A stretch of DNA of 64,000 bases. It comes from Chryseobacterium phosphatilyticum. Its GTDB lineage: Bacteria > Bacteroidota > Bacteroidia > Flavobacteriales > Weeksellaceae. Shown here piece after piece: positions 55,011 to 62,795 of this stretch (its first letter is position 1; the number at the start of each line of letters is the position of its first letter). Below the pieces are notes generated by a model that did no database searches, was not told where the DNA came from, and saw nothing but the letters and a program-made list of their open reading frames with translations. The translations under genes were made by a program, and so were the position numbers. The stretch is taken from the NCBI RefSeq assembly GCF_002899825.2, contig NZ_PPED02000001.1, positions 1 to 64,000 of the forward strand, written 5' to 3'.

Positions 55011-55553
55011 ATGATGTCAAAATTATATGTTCTGACCGGTGGTCCAGGTGCAGGAAAAACAAGTCTTTTGAATGAATTGGAAAAAAAAGGATTTGTAACT
55101 GTTCCTGAAGATGGCAGAAGAATTATCAGGGAACAAATAGCTATTAATGGAGATGCTTTGCCCTGGATGGATAAAGAAAAATTTGCAGGTCTTATGCTTG
55201 AAGCTTCTGTCAATGCCTATCAGAAAATGAGTGAAATTCCGGGAGAGAAAACTGTTTTTTTTGACCGTGGGATTTTGGATGTCATTGGCTATCTCAGGTT
55301 GGAAAAAATTCCTGTTCCCGAAGATCTTGAAATGAAAGCCGGCGAAATGGTATATCACAACCATGTTTTCATCCTTCCTCCCTGGGAAGAAATTTATGTA
55401 AATGACCCGGAAAGAAAACAAACACCAGATATTGCAATTTCTACATTTAATTGCATGAAAACTGTTTATCTTGAATATGGTTATACTGTTATTGAAGTGC
55501 CGAAAATTTCTGTAACGCAAAGAGTTGAGTTTATTCTTGATATGATTCGTTAA
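55011..55553 (+). CDS. AAA_28-type P-loop NTPase/kinase, 180 aa
   Basis: Walker A GGPGAGKT at residues 10-17. VPEDGRRIIREQI and FFDRGILDVIGYL are conserved in the AAA_28 family of predicted nucleotide kinases. The substrate is unknown. It lies in a run of three same-strand small genes with the GNAT and DUF6624 genes. Confidence 0.82.
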   Translation: MMSKLYVLTGGPGAGKTSLLNELEKKGFVTVPEDGRRIIREQIAINGDALPWMDKEKFAGLMLEASVNAYQKMSEIPGEKTVFFDRGILDVIGYLRLEKIPVPEDLEMKAGEMVYHNHVFILPPWEEIYVNDPERKQTPDIAISTFNCMKTVYLEYGYTVIEVPKISVTQRVEFILDMIR

Positions 55554-55600
55554 CCATTTATTATTTGTAATTTGGTAAGACTATTTTTAAAAACACCATC

Positions 55601-56038
55601 ATGAACCTGAGAAAAATGAGTAAGGAAGATCTCTACAGTGTTATCAAACTGCTTGATCAGTTGGGATATCCTGATACAGAAAAGTTTTTGCCTCAGAAAA
55701 TTAAAAACCTTCTGCAGGATCCTGACGAATATCTTACTGTAGCGGAAGGCCCGGATGAAAAAGTAATTGGATTTATATCCATACACATTATTCCGCAGAT
55801 AGCATTGAAAGGTGATTTTGCAAGAATAAGTTATTTCTCTGTCGATGAAAATTACAGAAGTTCAGGGATTGGAAAACTTTTAGAAGAATATGCTGAAAAA
55901 ATTGCCCGCGAAAGAAATTGTGACAGGATAGAACTGCATTGCAGCTTTACAAGAGAAAAAGCCCACCGTTTCTATGACAGGCAAGGCTATATTGAATCTC
56001 CTCAATATTTGATGAAAAAACTATGCTATGGTAAATGA
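55601..56038 (+). CDS. GNAT-family N-acetyltransferase, 145 aa
   Basis: The acetyl-CoA-binding segment ISYFSVDENYRSSGIGKLL contains the R/Q-x-x-G-x-G/A loop (RSSGIG), followed by DRIELHCSFTREKAHRFYDR and the GY motif of the fold. The acceptor is unknown. Its end overlaps the DUF6624 gene by 11 nt. Confidence 0.88.
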   Translation: MNLRKMSKEDLYSVIKLLDQLGYPDTEKFLPQKIKNLLQDPDEYLTVAEGPDEKVIGFISIHIIPQIALKGDFARISYFSVDENYRSSGIGKLLEEYAEKIARERNCDRIELHCSFTREKAHRFYDRQGYIESPQYLMKKLCYGK

Positions 56039-56588
56039 TCAACGGGCAAAAGAAATCATTAAACTGGCAGATTACGATTTGCAGGTAAGAGCTCAACTGG
56101 CTTCCGATGGAAAATTATCCGGAGGTTATCATCCTGAAATGGAAAGAGTACATCAAACTAATGCAAAACGATTACGTGAAATTATTGCAGAAATCGGTTT
56201 TCCTACGATATCGAAAATAGGAGCTCAGGCAAGTGATGCGGCATGGTTAATTATCCAGCATTCTATTGGTGAACCGGAATTTATGAAAGCATGTTATCAG
56301 ATGATGGAAGAAAATAGTAATGACATTAACCCTATTCATAAGGCTTATTTGTATGACCGTATTCAGGTGTTTCAAAGTAAGCCTCAAAAATATGGTACAC
56401 AGCTAACAGCCGAAGGCGTGTATCCTGTAGAAGATAAAGAAAAACTGAATCAGGAACGTGTAAGAATACATTTACCAGAACTATCAGTGCAAGAAATTAA
56501 TAACATTCCGGATGCTAAAAATATTCCTGAAATTGATAGCCAAGATCAGGAATATAACAATTGGAGAAAAAAAGTAGGTTGGTTATAG
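56028..56588 (+). CDS. DUF6624-type protein, 186 aa
   Basis: A soluble protein whose first third reads LADYDLQVRAQLASDGKL and HPEMERVHQTNAKRLREII, with IGFPTISKIGAQASDAAWLI and YLYDRIQVFQSKPQKYGTQ. These are the recognisable segments of the DUF6624 family of unknown function. It is translationally coupled to the GNAT gene. Confidence 0.78.
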   Translation: MVNDQRAKEIIKLADYDLQVRAQLASDGKLSGGYHPEMERVHQTNAKRLREIIAEIGFPTISKIGAQASDAAWLIIQHSIGEPEFMKACYQMMEENSNDINPIHKAYLYDRIQVFQSKPQKYGTQLTAEGVYPVEDKEKLNQERVRIHLPELSVQEINNIPDAKNIPEIDSQDQEYNNWRKKVGWL

Positions 56589-56653
56589 GATATTCAGGAA
56601 TGTAATTTTAAAAGCAGATAGATGCTTACATGGGTATTTTCAATTTTTTGCTG

Positions 56654-57129
56654 CTACTTCAACAGACTTGAAATCAATAATCCTGATATATATAACCCAA
56701 TTCCGTATACCAAATGTGCCTGTAAACTGCGAAGTCGTGCTATAGAGGGATGAGGCAGCCTGGATGTGGCGATACCATATCCAAATGCAGGCTGCATTAT
56801 AAGCTATGGTGCCAGAGTTGTGGCGAGTCCAATAACAACAGGTGGAAAAGCAGTTGGATGTATCAACCAGCTTTCACCCCAAGTAAATAATAATACATAG
56901 GCAAAAATAATTCCTATCGAATAATGGGCTATCCAGCCTAACGCCTTTTCGCCCTGAAGGCGAGAGGCTTGTATGATATTAGGATGGTTGAAAGTCCCTT
57001 TTTTAAAATGTCCTATCTACAGTAGTCTAAAGATGGAATGTTCCATATTTTCTTGATGACAAGAGCGTACAAATCCATAAAGACTGTCACTCCCGCACCA
57101 AGTAACACTGCATCAATTAACATGTTCAT
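56654..57129 (-). pseudogene. DUF2938-family membrane protein, disrupted
   Basis: On the minus strand, MNMLIDAVLLGAGVTVFMDL and IPSLDYCR are followed by a TAG. The second half resumes in another frame as PNIIQASRLQGEKALGWIAH, HPTAFPPVVIGLATTLAP, another in-frame TAG, then LIMQPAFGYGIATSRLPHPS and ARLRSLQAHLVYGIGLYISG. This is the full DUF2938 layout broken by at least one frameshift and two stops. It overlaps the 3' end of the broken thioredoxin gene. Confidence 0.78.
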
Positions 57130-57375
57130 TTTTTTTATCTTTCCTTGATCTCAAACCGATTAATTTCTGTTCCAAAGCAGATTCTGAAAGAACTCCTGAA
57201 CTTCGCCATACCTCTTCATTGTTTTTTAACACCACAAAGGTAGGTACAGATCTGATTCCGTATTTCACAGTTAATTCCTGTTGCGCTCGTCCACATTGAC
57301 CTGGTGAACTTTTAGCCAGTCTTCCAATTTACTTCTAAAGTATTGACGACAGGCATCATCATTTCTTTCTGTCAT
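57113..57375 (-). pseudogene. thioredoxin-like protein, frameshifted and truncated
   Basis: Starting at ATG 57375, the minus strand gives MTERNDDACRQYFRSKLEDW and VHQVNVDERN, then a TAA. In a different frame it continues as QELTVKYGIRSVPTFVVLKN and SSGVLSESALEQKL, which is the second half of a thioredoxin fold with its cis-Pro (VPTF). The CxxC active-site half is not recognisable. Together with the DUF2938 fragment it appears to be a decaying two-gene operon. Confidence 0.7.
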
Positions 57376-57480
57376 TGTTCTAAAATTTATTAATACAAAA
57401 TTAGAGAGGGCTTAAACCATTGAGGTGACACAAATCGGAGAGAAAACGGGGCAAATCAAAGAACTTGATGTAATAGAGAA

Positions 57481-57534
57481 TTGAAAATTGAAAGTTGAAA
57501 ATTAAATGAGTCTCTTTCAACTTTCAATTTTCAA
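57481..57534. repeat. perfect 20-bp inverted repeat near the YciI-like gene 3' end
   Basis: TTGAAAATTGAAAGTTGAAA and its exact complement are separated by 14 bp, 9 bp beyond the stop of the gene at 57543. It can act as a transcription end or be a dispersed palindromic repeat. The arms are AT-rich and internally repetitive. Confidence 0.75.
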
Positions 57535-57542
57535 CTCATCAG

Positions 57543-57887
57543 CTAGGTTGTTTGTTTCAAAACCTCGCGGACTTCAATGTTTCCACCAATTTTAAAAATA
57601 GGATTTTCTTGAGCCATTTTTACTGCCTCATCTATAGATTCAGCTCTTACAATAATATATCCACTGATAAATTCCTTGATTTCAGTATAAGGTCCATCAG
57701 TGATGATATTGTTGGGTTTTACAGTTTTAGCTGTTTCCGGTGTGGGCAGAAGTGTATTTCCTTTATCGACCAGCTTATCTTGTGCGGCAATGCTGCCCAG
57801 CCAGTTCATCCGTTCCTGAATTTGTTCCGGAGTGGGTTTAAAATCTGAAATGTCTTTTAATCTGAAGATAAGTGCAAATTCTTTCAT
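57543..57887 (-). CDS. YciI-like (DGPF-domain) protein, 114 aa
   Basis: MKEFALIFRL, WLGSIAAQDKLVDKG, IITDGPYTEIKEFISGYIIV and SIDEAVKMAQENPIF match the YCII-related/DGPF family, with the DGPY signature in the middle. The function is unclear; relatives are often near ECF sigma factors. There is no such gene adjacent here. Confidence 0.85.
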   Translation of the reverse strand: MKEFALIFRLKDISDFKPTPEQIQERMNWLGSIAAQDKLVDKGNTLLPTPETAKTVKPNNIITDGPYTEIKEFISGYIIVRAESIDEAVKMAQENPIFKIGGNIEVREVLKQTT

Positions 57888-58013
57888 TGTAATTTTTTTT
57901 AAAATGACGATTCTACTTTTAAAATGGGGACAGCTTTTTCAATATAAATGTGAAATCTTATTCTGTTCAGTGTTTCCCGAGAAACTCTAAGATACGAAAC
58001 AAATGCATAATCT

Positions 58014-58575
58014 TCAGGTGATGGAAATGTTCAGGGCACTTTTTTCACGTTCTAATATTCCAAATACTTTCCAGTGATCAAGTTCTACAAAAGCACCATC
58101 CAGATCTTCCTCTGTAGACAGGGATTCAAAAGTAGAAAAACACACAGAATCATCCTGAGTCAGAGGGCGAATGTCCTCATTATAGTTCAGGTTTAAAATT
58201 TCAACTTTTTCGTTTTCAGGGAAATAAAAAATATAATCTGCTCCGTACAAAAAGATATGTTGGCCTTTGAGAGTATTCATGAATTTTTCAAAATTAAGAT
58301 TACTAAAGTCAACATGCTTTAAGTGTGAGGCCACTTTAGAATTGATAATAGCCCAATGATCTCCGGATGGAAATTCCAAAGTCATAATCTGAATGTCCTT
58401 CAATAGGCTTTTGTTTTTCTTTCAGGTCTTCCAGTTTAGCAATGTCCAGAAATCCGTTTCCGTGAGAATAGGAAATATTGTTCCAGTCTTCACAAAAAGA
58501 TACAGGTGCATTATCCAGATAAAAATTTATAAAATCCTGCCCGTTATATAATTCTTTAATTTCAGATTGTTTCAT
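58014..58575 (-). pseudogene. frameshifted hypothetical gene, about 186 aa if repaired
   Basis: Two frames overlap. The first starts at 58575 (MKQSEIKELYNGQDF) and runs on to a stop at 58336. The second is open from above 58403 without an ATG until 58385, and ends at 58014. Skipping one base in the A-rich run near 58415 joins them as LEDLKE, then SLLKDIQIMTLEFPSGDHW. A single gene with a one-base insertion (or a homopolymer read error) fits better than two genes overlapping by ~50-68 nt. The family was not recognised. Confidence 0.6.
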
Positions 58576-58734
58576 TTCATTCTTATTCTTACAGAATATT
58601 CAGATCTTCTAAGATAGCTATATATTGTAATTTTTTACTTTACATCGTATCTATGGATACTATAGAAAAAGTATATCCCTGATTTGTAGTTCAGGGACTG
58701 TACTTTACTTAACCTGAAGGCAGATTATGTATTT

Positions 58735-59070
58735 TTAATCACTCAATAATGGCCTTGGGTCAAATAAGACTTTAAATGAATGAATCTTTCCTTCAATAAT
58801 GTGATACCATCCCGAAGCCAGTAATGTTTTTTTTCCCATATCAATATGATACCACATGCAGATATCTTCTCCTGAAATAAAAGTCTTAAGAACTTCATAC
58901 TTGAATTTCATCTTCTTCATATCGTCGATGTAGGTGGCAGCACTTTCTCTGTGGCCTAATACACCGGTAAATTTGAAATCAGAATCAAGACATTTTTCTG
59001 CCTGATCAAAATTTTCTTCATTTAAATATTGAATAAACAGTTCAGCTACATTTTGGGTTGTATTGTCCAT
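58735..59070 (-). CDS. NTF2-like / SnoaL-type protein, 111 aa
   Basis: Residues NVAELFIQYLNEENFDQAEK, DSDFKFTGVLGHRESAATYI and DICMWYHIDMGKKTLLASGW fit the NTF2-like fold. There is no signal peptide. Upstream lie a TAATTTTG element and a TGTGA-N6-TCACA dyad, suggesting control by a Crp/Fnr-type regulator. Confidence 0.75.
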   Translation of the reverse strand: MDNTTQNVAELFIQYLNEENFDQAEKCLDSDFKFTGVLGHRESAATYIDDMKKMKFKYEVLKTFISGEDICMWYHIDMGKKTLLASGWYHIIEGKIHSFKVLFDPRPLLSD

Positions 59071-59092
59071 AAGTATTTATTTTTATTAGAGA

Positions 59093-59100
59093 CAAAATTA
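59093..59100 (-). promoter_or_regulatory. TAnnTTTG promoter element of the NTF2-like gene
   Basis: Minus-strand TAATTTTG lies 22 nt before ATG 59070. The expected transcription start is around 59087. Confidence 0.5.
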
Positions 59101-59121
59101 AAAGTTCAGAGAGTATTGCGC

Positions 59122-59139
59122 TTGTGATTATAGTCACAA
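59122..59139. promoter_or_regulatory. CRP/FNR-like dyad TTGTGA-N6-TCACAA
   Basis: TTGTGATTATAGTCACAA has perfect 6-bp half-sites with a 6-bp spacer, identical in layout to the classical CRP site. Its centre lies about 43 nt upstream of the inferred start of the NTF2-like gene. It is in the 72-bp gap after the methyltransferase stop. Confidence 0.6.
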
Positions 59140-59142
59140 AAA

Positions 59143-59877
59143 TCACCCGATAGAAATTTTCTGAACATTAATGATAACAATAGGAGGTCTATGCAGATGT
59201 TGCTGAAAATCGGGGCGAAGTTTCAACAGTTGCTGATCGGGAGCTGGCTCTTCAATGTTTTTTAATACAAATCCTGCTTCCATGAGGTGATTGATAATGG
59301 TACTGAGTTGATGATGATATTTTTCTACATCCTTTACAAACCAGTTCTGTTTTCTGATCCCTTCCTCAGCATAATGATTGACCGGCCAATATTGTTCACC
59401 GTCTAATTCTTCCCATGGTCGTAATGCGGCTGTACATATCGGATGTTCCATCGAAAACAAAAATTGTCCTCCCGGTTTCAAACTTTTGAATATTTTAAGG
59501 AAAAGCATTTTTAAATCCTCAACATAATGAAGGGTCATAGAGCTGATGATCAGATCATATCTGTTTTTGCCAAAATCATAATCCTCTAATGCAGAACAGA
59601 TCCAATCTACTTTGTGAGAAGAAATTCTTTCCCTGGCTTCCGAGAGCATTTTTTGTGAAATATCTAACCCTGTAATCTGTTGTGGATCGTGAAGAAGTAA
59701 TGATTGAATCTGTTGTCCAAGACCACACCCCATATCAAGAATTGCTTTTCCCTGAACGGGTGTCATTAATTTTTTCATCACAGGTTGCTCCAGTAGCTCA
59801 TTGAGTCCTTTATCTCCATCCCGGAGTGCTTTATAACCGATAAAAAAATCCGGATTATCATAAATGTTTTGTTTCAT
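59143..59877 (-). CDS. class I SAM-dependent methyltransferase, 244 aa
   Basis: Motif I AILDMGCGLGQQIQSLLL (about 44-61), acidic motif II ITGLDISQKML, motif III RYDLIISSMTLHYVEDL and post-motif SLKPGGQFLFSMEHP. These define a Rossmann-fold methyltransferase of the Methyltransf_11 type. The acceptor is unknown. It lies 8 nt downstream of the GNAT gene on the same strand. Confidence 0.88.
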   Translation of the reverse strand: MKQNIYDNPDFFIGYKALRDGDKGLNELLEQPVMKKLMTPVQGKAILDMGCGLGQQIQSLLLHDPQQITGLDISQKMLSEARERISSHKVDWICSALEDYDFGKNRYDLIISSMTLHYVEDLKMLFLKIFKSLKPGGQFLFSMEHPICTAALRPWEELDGEQYWPVNHYAEEGIRKQNWFVKDVEKYHHQLSTIINHLMEAGFVLKNIEEPAPDQQLLKLRPDFQQHLHRPPIVIINVQKISIG

Positions 59878-59885
59878 AAGACTTT

Positions 59886-60803
59886 CTAGGTATGAGATAA
59901 TATGGGTATGATCAGTATTTGTTGTTCAAAAATTTCTTGCAATTCAGAAGTTACAAAGAGATATAAGTCATCATTTTGCCATTTTCGATATTCAAAGCCG
60001 GATTGCTCCGGAGTGAATCCTAAAATTACTTCCTCAAACGGGATATCTGTAAATGCTGAAATAATCTGATTGACATTTACTTTTCCCGGACTGAAAATTT
60101 CCAGAATGCGAAGCCTCAGATGATCGACTTCTGTGATGACAATACAATTTAATTCTTCGATGTAATAAACAGAGTCCTTATAGCCCATTTCAGGATTAGC
60201 ATAACAATAGAAGAAAGTAAGAGCTTTACTTTTGACAGGAAAAAGTGTGTTGGAGGCTGCATTTTCAACCAGCTTTTCAAATAATTTTAAATCTTTCTGC
60301 TGGTCCAGATCCAATTTCCTTTTCTCATATTTTTCTGAAATATTTAAATTTTTCAGGTGTTGAAATGCCTCAAATTCTGATACAGGATTAAAACCGAATT
60401 TTGGGTAGAAATCCAAAACTGTTTCATTGGCAAAAAGGAACATCCCATCATGTTTACCTTTAAAATCAGTCATAATTCGTTCCATTAAAAAACGGCTCAA
60501 ACCCTGCTTTTGATAGGCCTCATCTGTCATGACTGTTCCGAGTTGGATTAATTTTTTTGTTTTTCCTTCAAAGTTTCCGATAAACAGACTGACAGTTGTA
60601 TGAGAAACGATCCTTTCTCCATCAAATAAAGAATATAATTGGCAGGTGTTATCCCAAAAACCGGATTGATAATAATTTTCAAAGTCAAAATTCCAGACTT
60701 CTTGGGTTAAGCGGTTAAATTCTGATCGCAGCTTTTCATCGTTTTGATACCCGATGTATAAAGTATAGTTTTTTCCGTGGATAGAAACGTTTTCTTTCTT
60801 CAT
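59886..60803 (-). CDS. two-domain GNAT acetyltransferase, 305 aa
   Basis: The N-terminal GNAT domain has TVMTDEAYQKQGLSRFLMER (acetyl-CoA loop QKQGLS) and FPKFGFNPVSEFEAF. The C-terminal ~130 residues form a second domain, as in Eis-like or longer GNATs. The start ATG 60803 follows a normal leader. It probably forms an operon with the methyltransferase gene. Confidence 0.82.
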   Translation of the reverse strand: MKKENVSIHGKNYTLYIGYQNDEKLRSEFNRLTQEVWNFDFENYYQSGFWDNTCQLYSLFDGERIVSHTTVSLFIGNFEGKTKKLIQLGTVMTDEAYQKQGLSRFLMERIMTDFKGKHDGMFLFANETVLDFYPKFGFNPVSEFEAFQHLKNLNISEKYEKRKLDLDQQKDLKLFEKLVENAASNTLFPVKSKALTFFYCYANPEMGYKDSVYYIEELNCIVITEVDHLRLRILEIFSPGKVNVNQIISAFTDIPFEEVILGFTPEQSGFEYRKWQNDDLYLFVTSELQEIFEQQILIIPILSHT

Positions 60804-61293
60804 TTTTTTGAATTAAAATATCATTCTGCAACGTTGTTTCGTAAGATAGGTCTCCGTCTGACCTTTTTTGTTACAGTTTAAAGTGTTGGGTAATTCTTTA
60901 TAATACCGGAGTCAGCTTTTGTGATTTTCATGATTTTAGGATGAGCACAGGATTTAAAAAAACCATCATTTAATTTCCGTTTAAATTACAAAAAAAATGG
61001 AAAAACAGTACAATAGATAAACTCCTTATACTTTCTGAAATAAAAGATTTTGATCATCTTGAAATGTCTTACTAAATAAATGAATTAAGCAGTAGAAGTC
61101 GGATTTTCATGGGCTATTAATTTTATAACTAAAATATCAGTTATTTGATAAACGGACAAGTTTAACAGGAGTTTATTGGGGTTTTTAGGTAATTTCCGCA
61201 AAATGGGATCTTTCAGACTAAAGTTTTCTTATATTCACAATATGGCCCTTTCATAAAATTTAATATGCGAATGCATTAAAAACTATATATATT
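60804..61293. other. 490-bp intergenic region with no recognised content
   Basis: This AT-rich gap lies between divergent genes (GNAT minus, DinB plus). I see no open frame with family features, no strong hairpin and no clear TAnnTTTG element close to either start. Confidence 0.4.
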
Positions 61294-61797
61294 ATGGAAA
61301 TAAGATCTGTGAAATCATTCATCGACTATTACGAAAAAATCCGCTCGAGAACAAATCGTTTAATTGCAGTTGTTCCTCCTGAACATATTGATTTTACCTA
61401 TAAACAGGGGAAATTTACCATTGGTGATCAGATCAGACATATTGCCGGAATTGAAAGGTATATGTATGGTGAAACCATTTCAGGAAGGAAAAGTGCTTAT
61501 CCCGGATGTGGAAAAGAACTGGCTGACGGTTACGAAAATATTGTCCTGTTTTTCAATGAAATGCATAGGCAGACTATAGAAATTATTAAAGGATTTTCGG
61601 ATGAGGATCTTAATCGTAAATGTATAACTCCCGGGGATAGTGAAATTTCTATCTGGAAATGGTTGCGGGCTATGGTAGAGCATGAAATACATCACAGGGC
61701 AGAAATATATATTTACCTTAATATGCTGAATGTGAAAACACCTCAGATCTTTGGGCTTTCTGCAGAAGAAGTTCAGGAAAGAAGCGTGAAGATATAG
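61294..61797 (+). CDS. DinB-family putative metal-dependent protein, 167 aa
   Basis: A four-helix-bundle pattern with three metal-binding histidines: TIGDQIRHIAGIERYMYGE (first His), and AMVEHEIHHRAEIYIYLNML (the H-x3-H type pair). This is the YfiT/DinB superfamily. Members act as thiol-dependent transferases or have unknown roles. It is a single gene with its own terminator. Confidence 0.85.
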   Translation: MEIRSVKSFIDYYEKIRSRTNRLIAVVPPEHIDFTYKQGKFTIGDQIRHIAGIERYMYGETISGRKSAYPGCGKELADGYENIVLFFNEMHRQTIEIIKGFSDEDLNRKCITPGDSEISIWKWLRAMVEHEIHHRAEIYIYLNMLNVKTPQIFGLSAEEVQERSVKI

Positions 61798-61831
61798 GAA
61801 GGTGGATCAACCTTAATGAGACAAAAAATAG

Positions 61832-61858
61832 TGGCCGTAAATGGATTCTTTACGGCCA
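61832..61858 (+). terminator. terminator after the DinB-like gene
   Basis: TGGCCGTAAA and TTTACGGCCA form a perfect 10-bp stem with a 7-nt loop, followed by TTTTAG. Confidence 0.82.
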
Positions 61859-62077
61859 TTTTAGTATACAAAATTCGTCTGGTAAGTACGGAAATATGAT
61901 GTGATTTTTATTTTATTTCTCTTTTGAGTGGAAAATGTATTCTGCAGTTGTTTTCGGTATTTTATTTAATTATTTGATATTTAGTTATTTATTTTTGTTT
62001 TTATATCAATGAAAATAGAAATATTTTTAAAAAGTCGTAGAACTACTACAAATTTTCAGATTGATGCCCGAATATTT

Positions 62078-62106
62078 TTTGGATACAATGAACCGTTTTA
62101 TCTTTG
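62078..62106 (+). promoter_or_regulatory. probable promoter of the T6SS hcp gene
   Basis: TTTG (62078-62081) and TATCTTTG (62099-62106) are 17 bp apart and match the Bacteroidota TTTG / TAnnTTTG consensus. ATG 62159 lies 52 nt downstream, leaving a leader of about 45 nt. The remaining gap 61860-62077 shows nothing else. Confidence 0.6.
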
Positions 62107-62158
62107 TAATACAATCACCCCATTACAAAATATTAATACCGATTAAAATGTACTAATC

Positions 62159-62572
62159 ATGGCTGAAAAAAATTCTAGAGGAATCTTAAAATTCAACGGA
62201 GGAGAAGGACAAAAATTACTTAAGCTCAACTATACAGTATCCAGAGCTATTGACGTGTCAGGACGCGTCGCTTCAGATCCTTCCAATGCATTGATCAAAC
62301 TTACAGTGGAGGCCACTGAAAAGTCTGATATTCTTGAAAGTCTGCTGAACGGAAAGTATAAACCCACCAGCGGAGAGATTACATTCAATAAGTCCCATGA
62401 AGAAGGAACTCTGATTACCTTACATTGGAAAAACGGATATGTCATCCAGCATGAAGTTGATTTTGATGCAATTGACAGCAATAGTATGCTGATCACTTTT
62501 ATAATAAGTGCCGAGACAATCAACTACGGAAATTCAGAATATGACGGCTTATGGCCCTCATCTGCTAACTAA
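62159..62572 (+). CDS. tssD: T6SS tube protein Hcp/TssD, Bacteroidota type, 137 aa
   Basis: The pattern GILKFNGGEGQKLLKLNYTV, SRAIDVSGRVASDPSNALIK, KPTSGEITFNKSHEEGTLIT and MLITFIISAETINYGNSEYD is that of the short Hcp-like tube protein of T6SS subtype iii. It polymerises into the needle tube and can carry effectors. It is followed by vgrG on the same strand after a 223-bp gap. Confidence 0.88.
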   Translation: MAEKNSRGILKFNGGEGQKLLKLNYTVSRAIDVSGRVASDPSNALIKLTVEATEKSDILESLLNGKYKPTSGEITFNKSHEEGTLITLHWKNGYVIQHEVDFDAIDSNSMLITFIISAETINYGNSEYDGLWPSSAN

Positions 62573-62795
62573 AATTTAGAATCATCCCCGGTAATATATT
62601 ATTATAGAATGGTTTGTCTTATGGTACATGCTGTTCTCTTTATATTTTACCGTTATTTATCAATATATTTTTGACGTACTCACGTGTTTTTCATGAGAAT
62701 GAATAAACCGGTTAAGATGGTTTATTTGAATTTTTCTCAAATAAATCTTTTTTGAATATAAAAATATATCACCAACCTATCAAAATAATAACATT

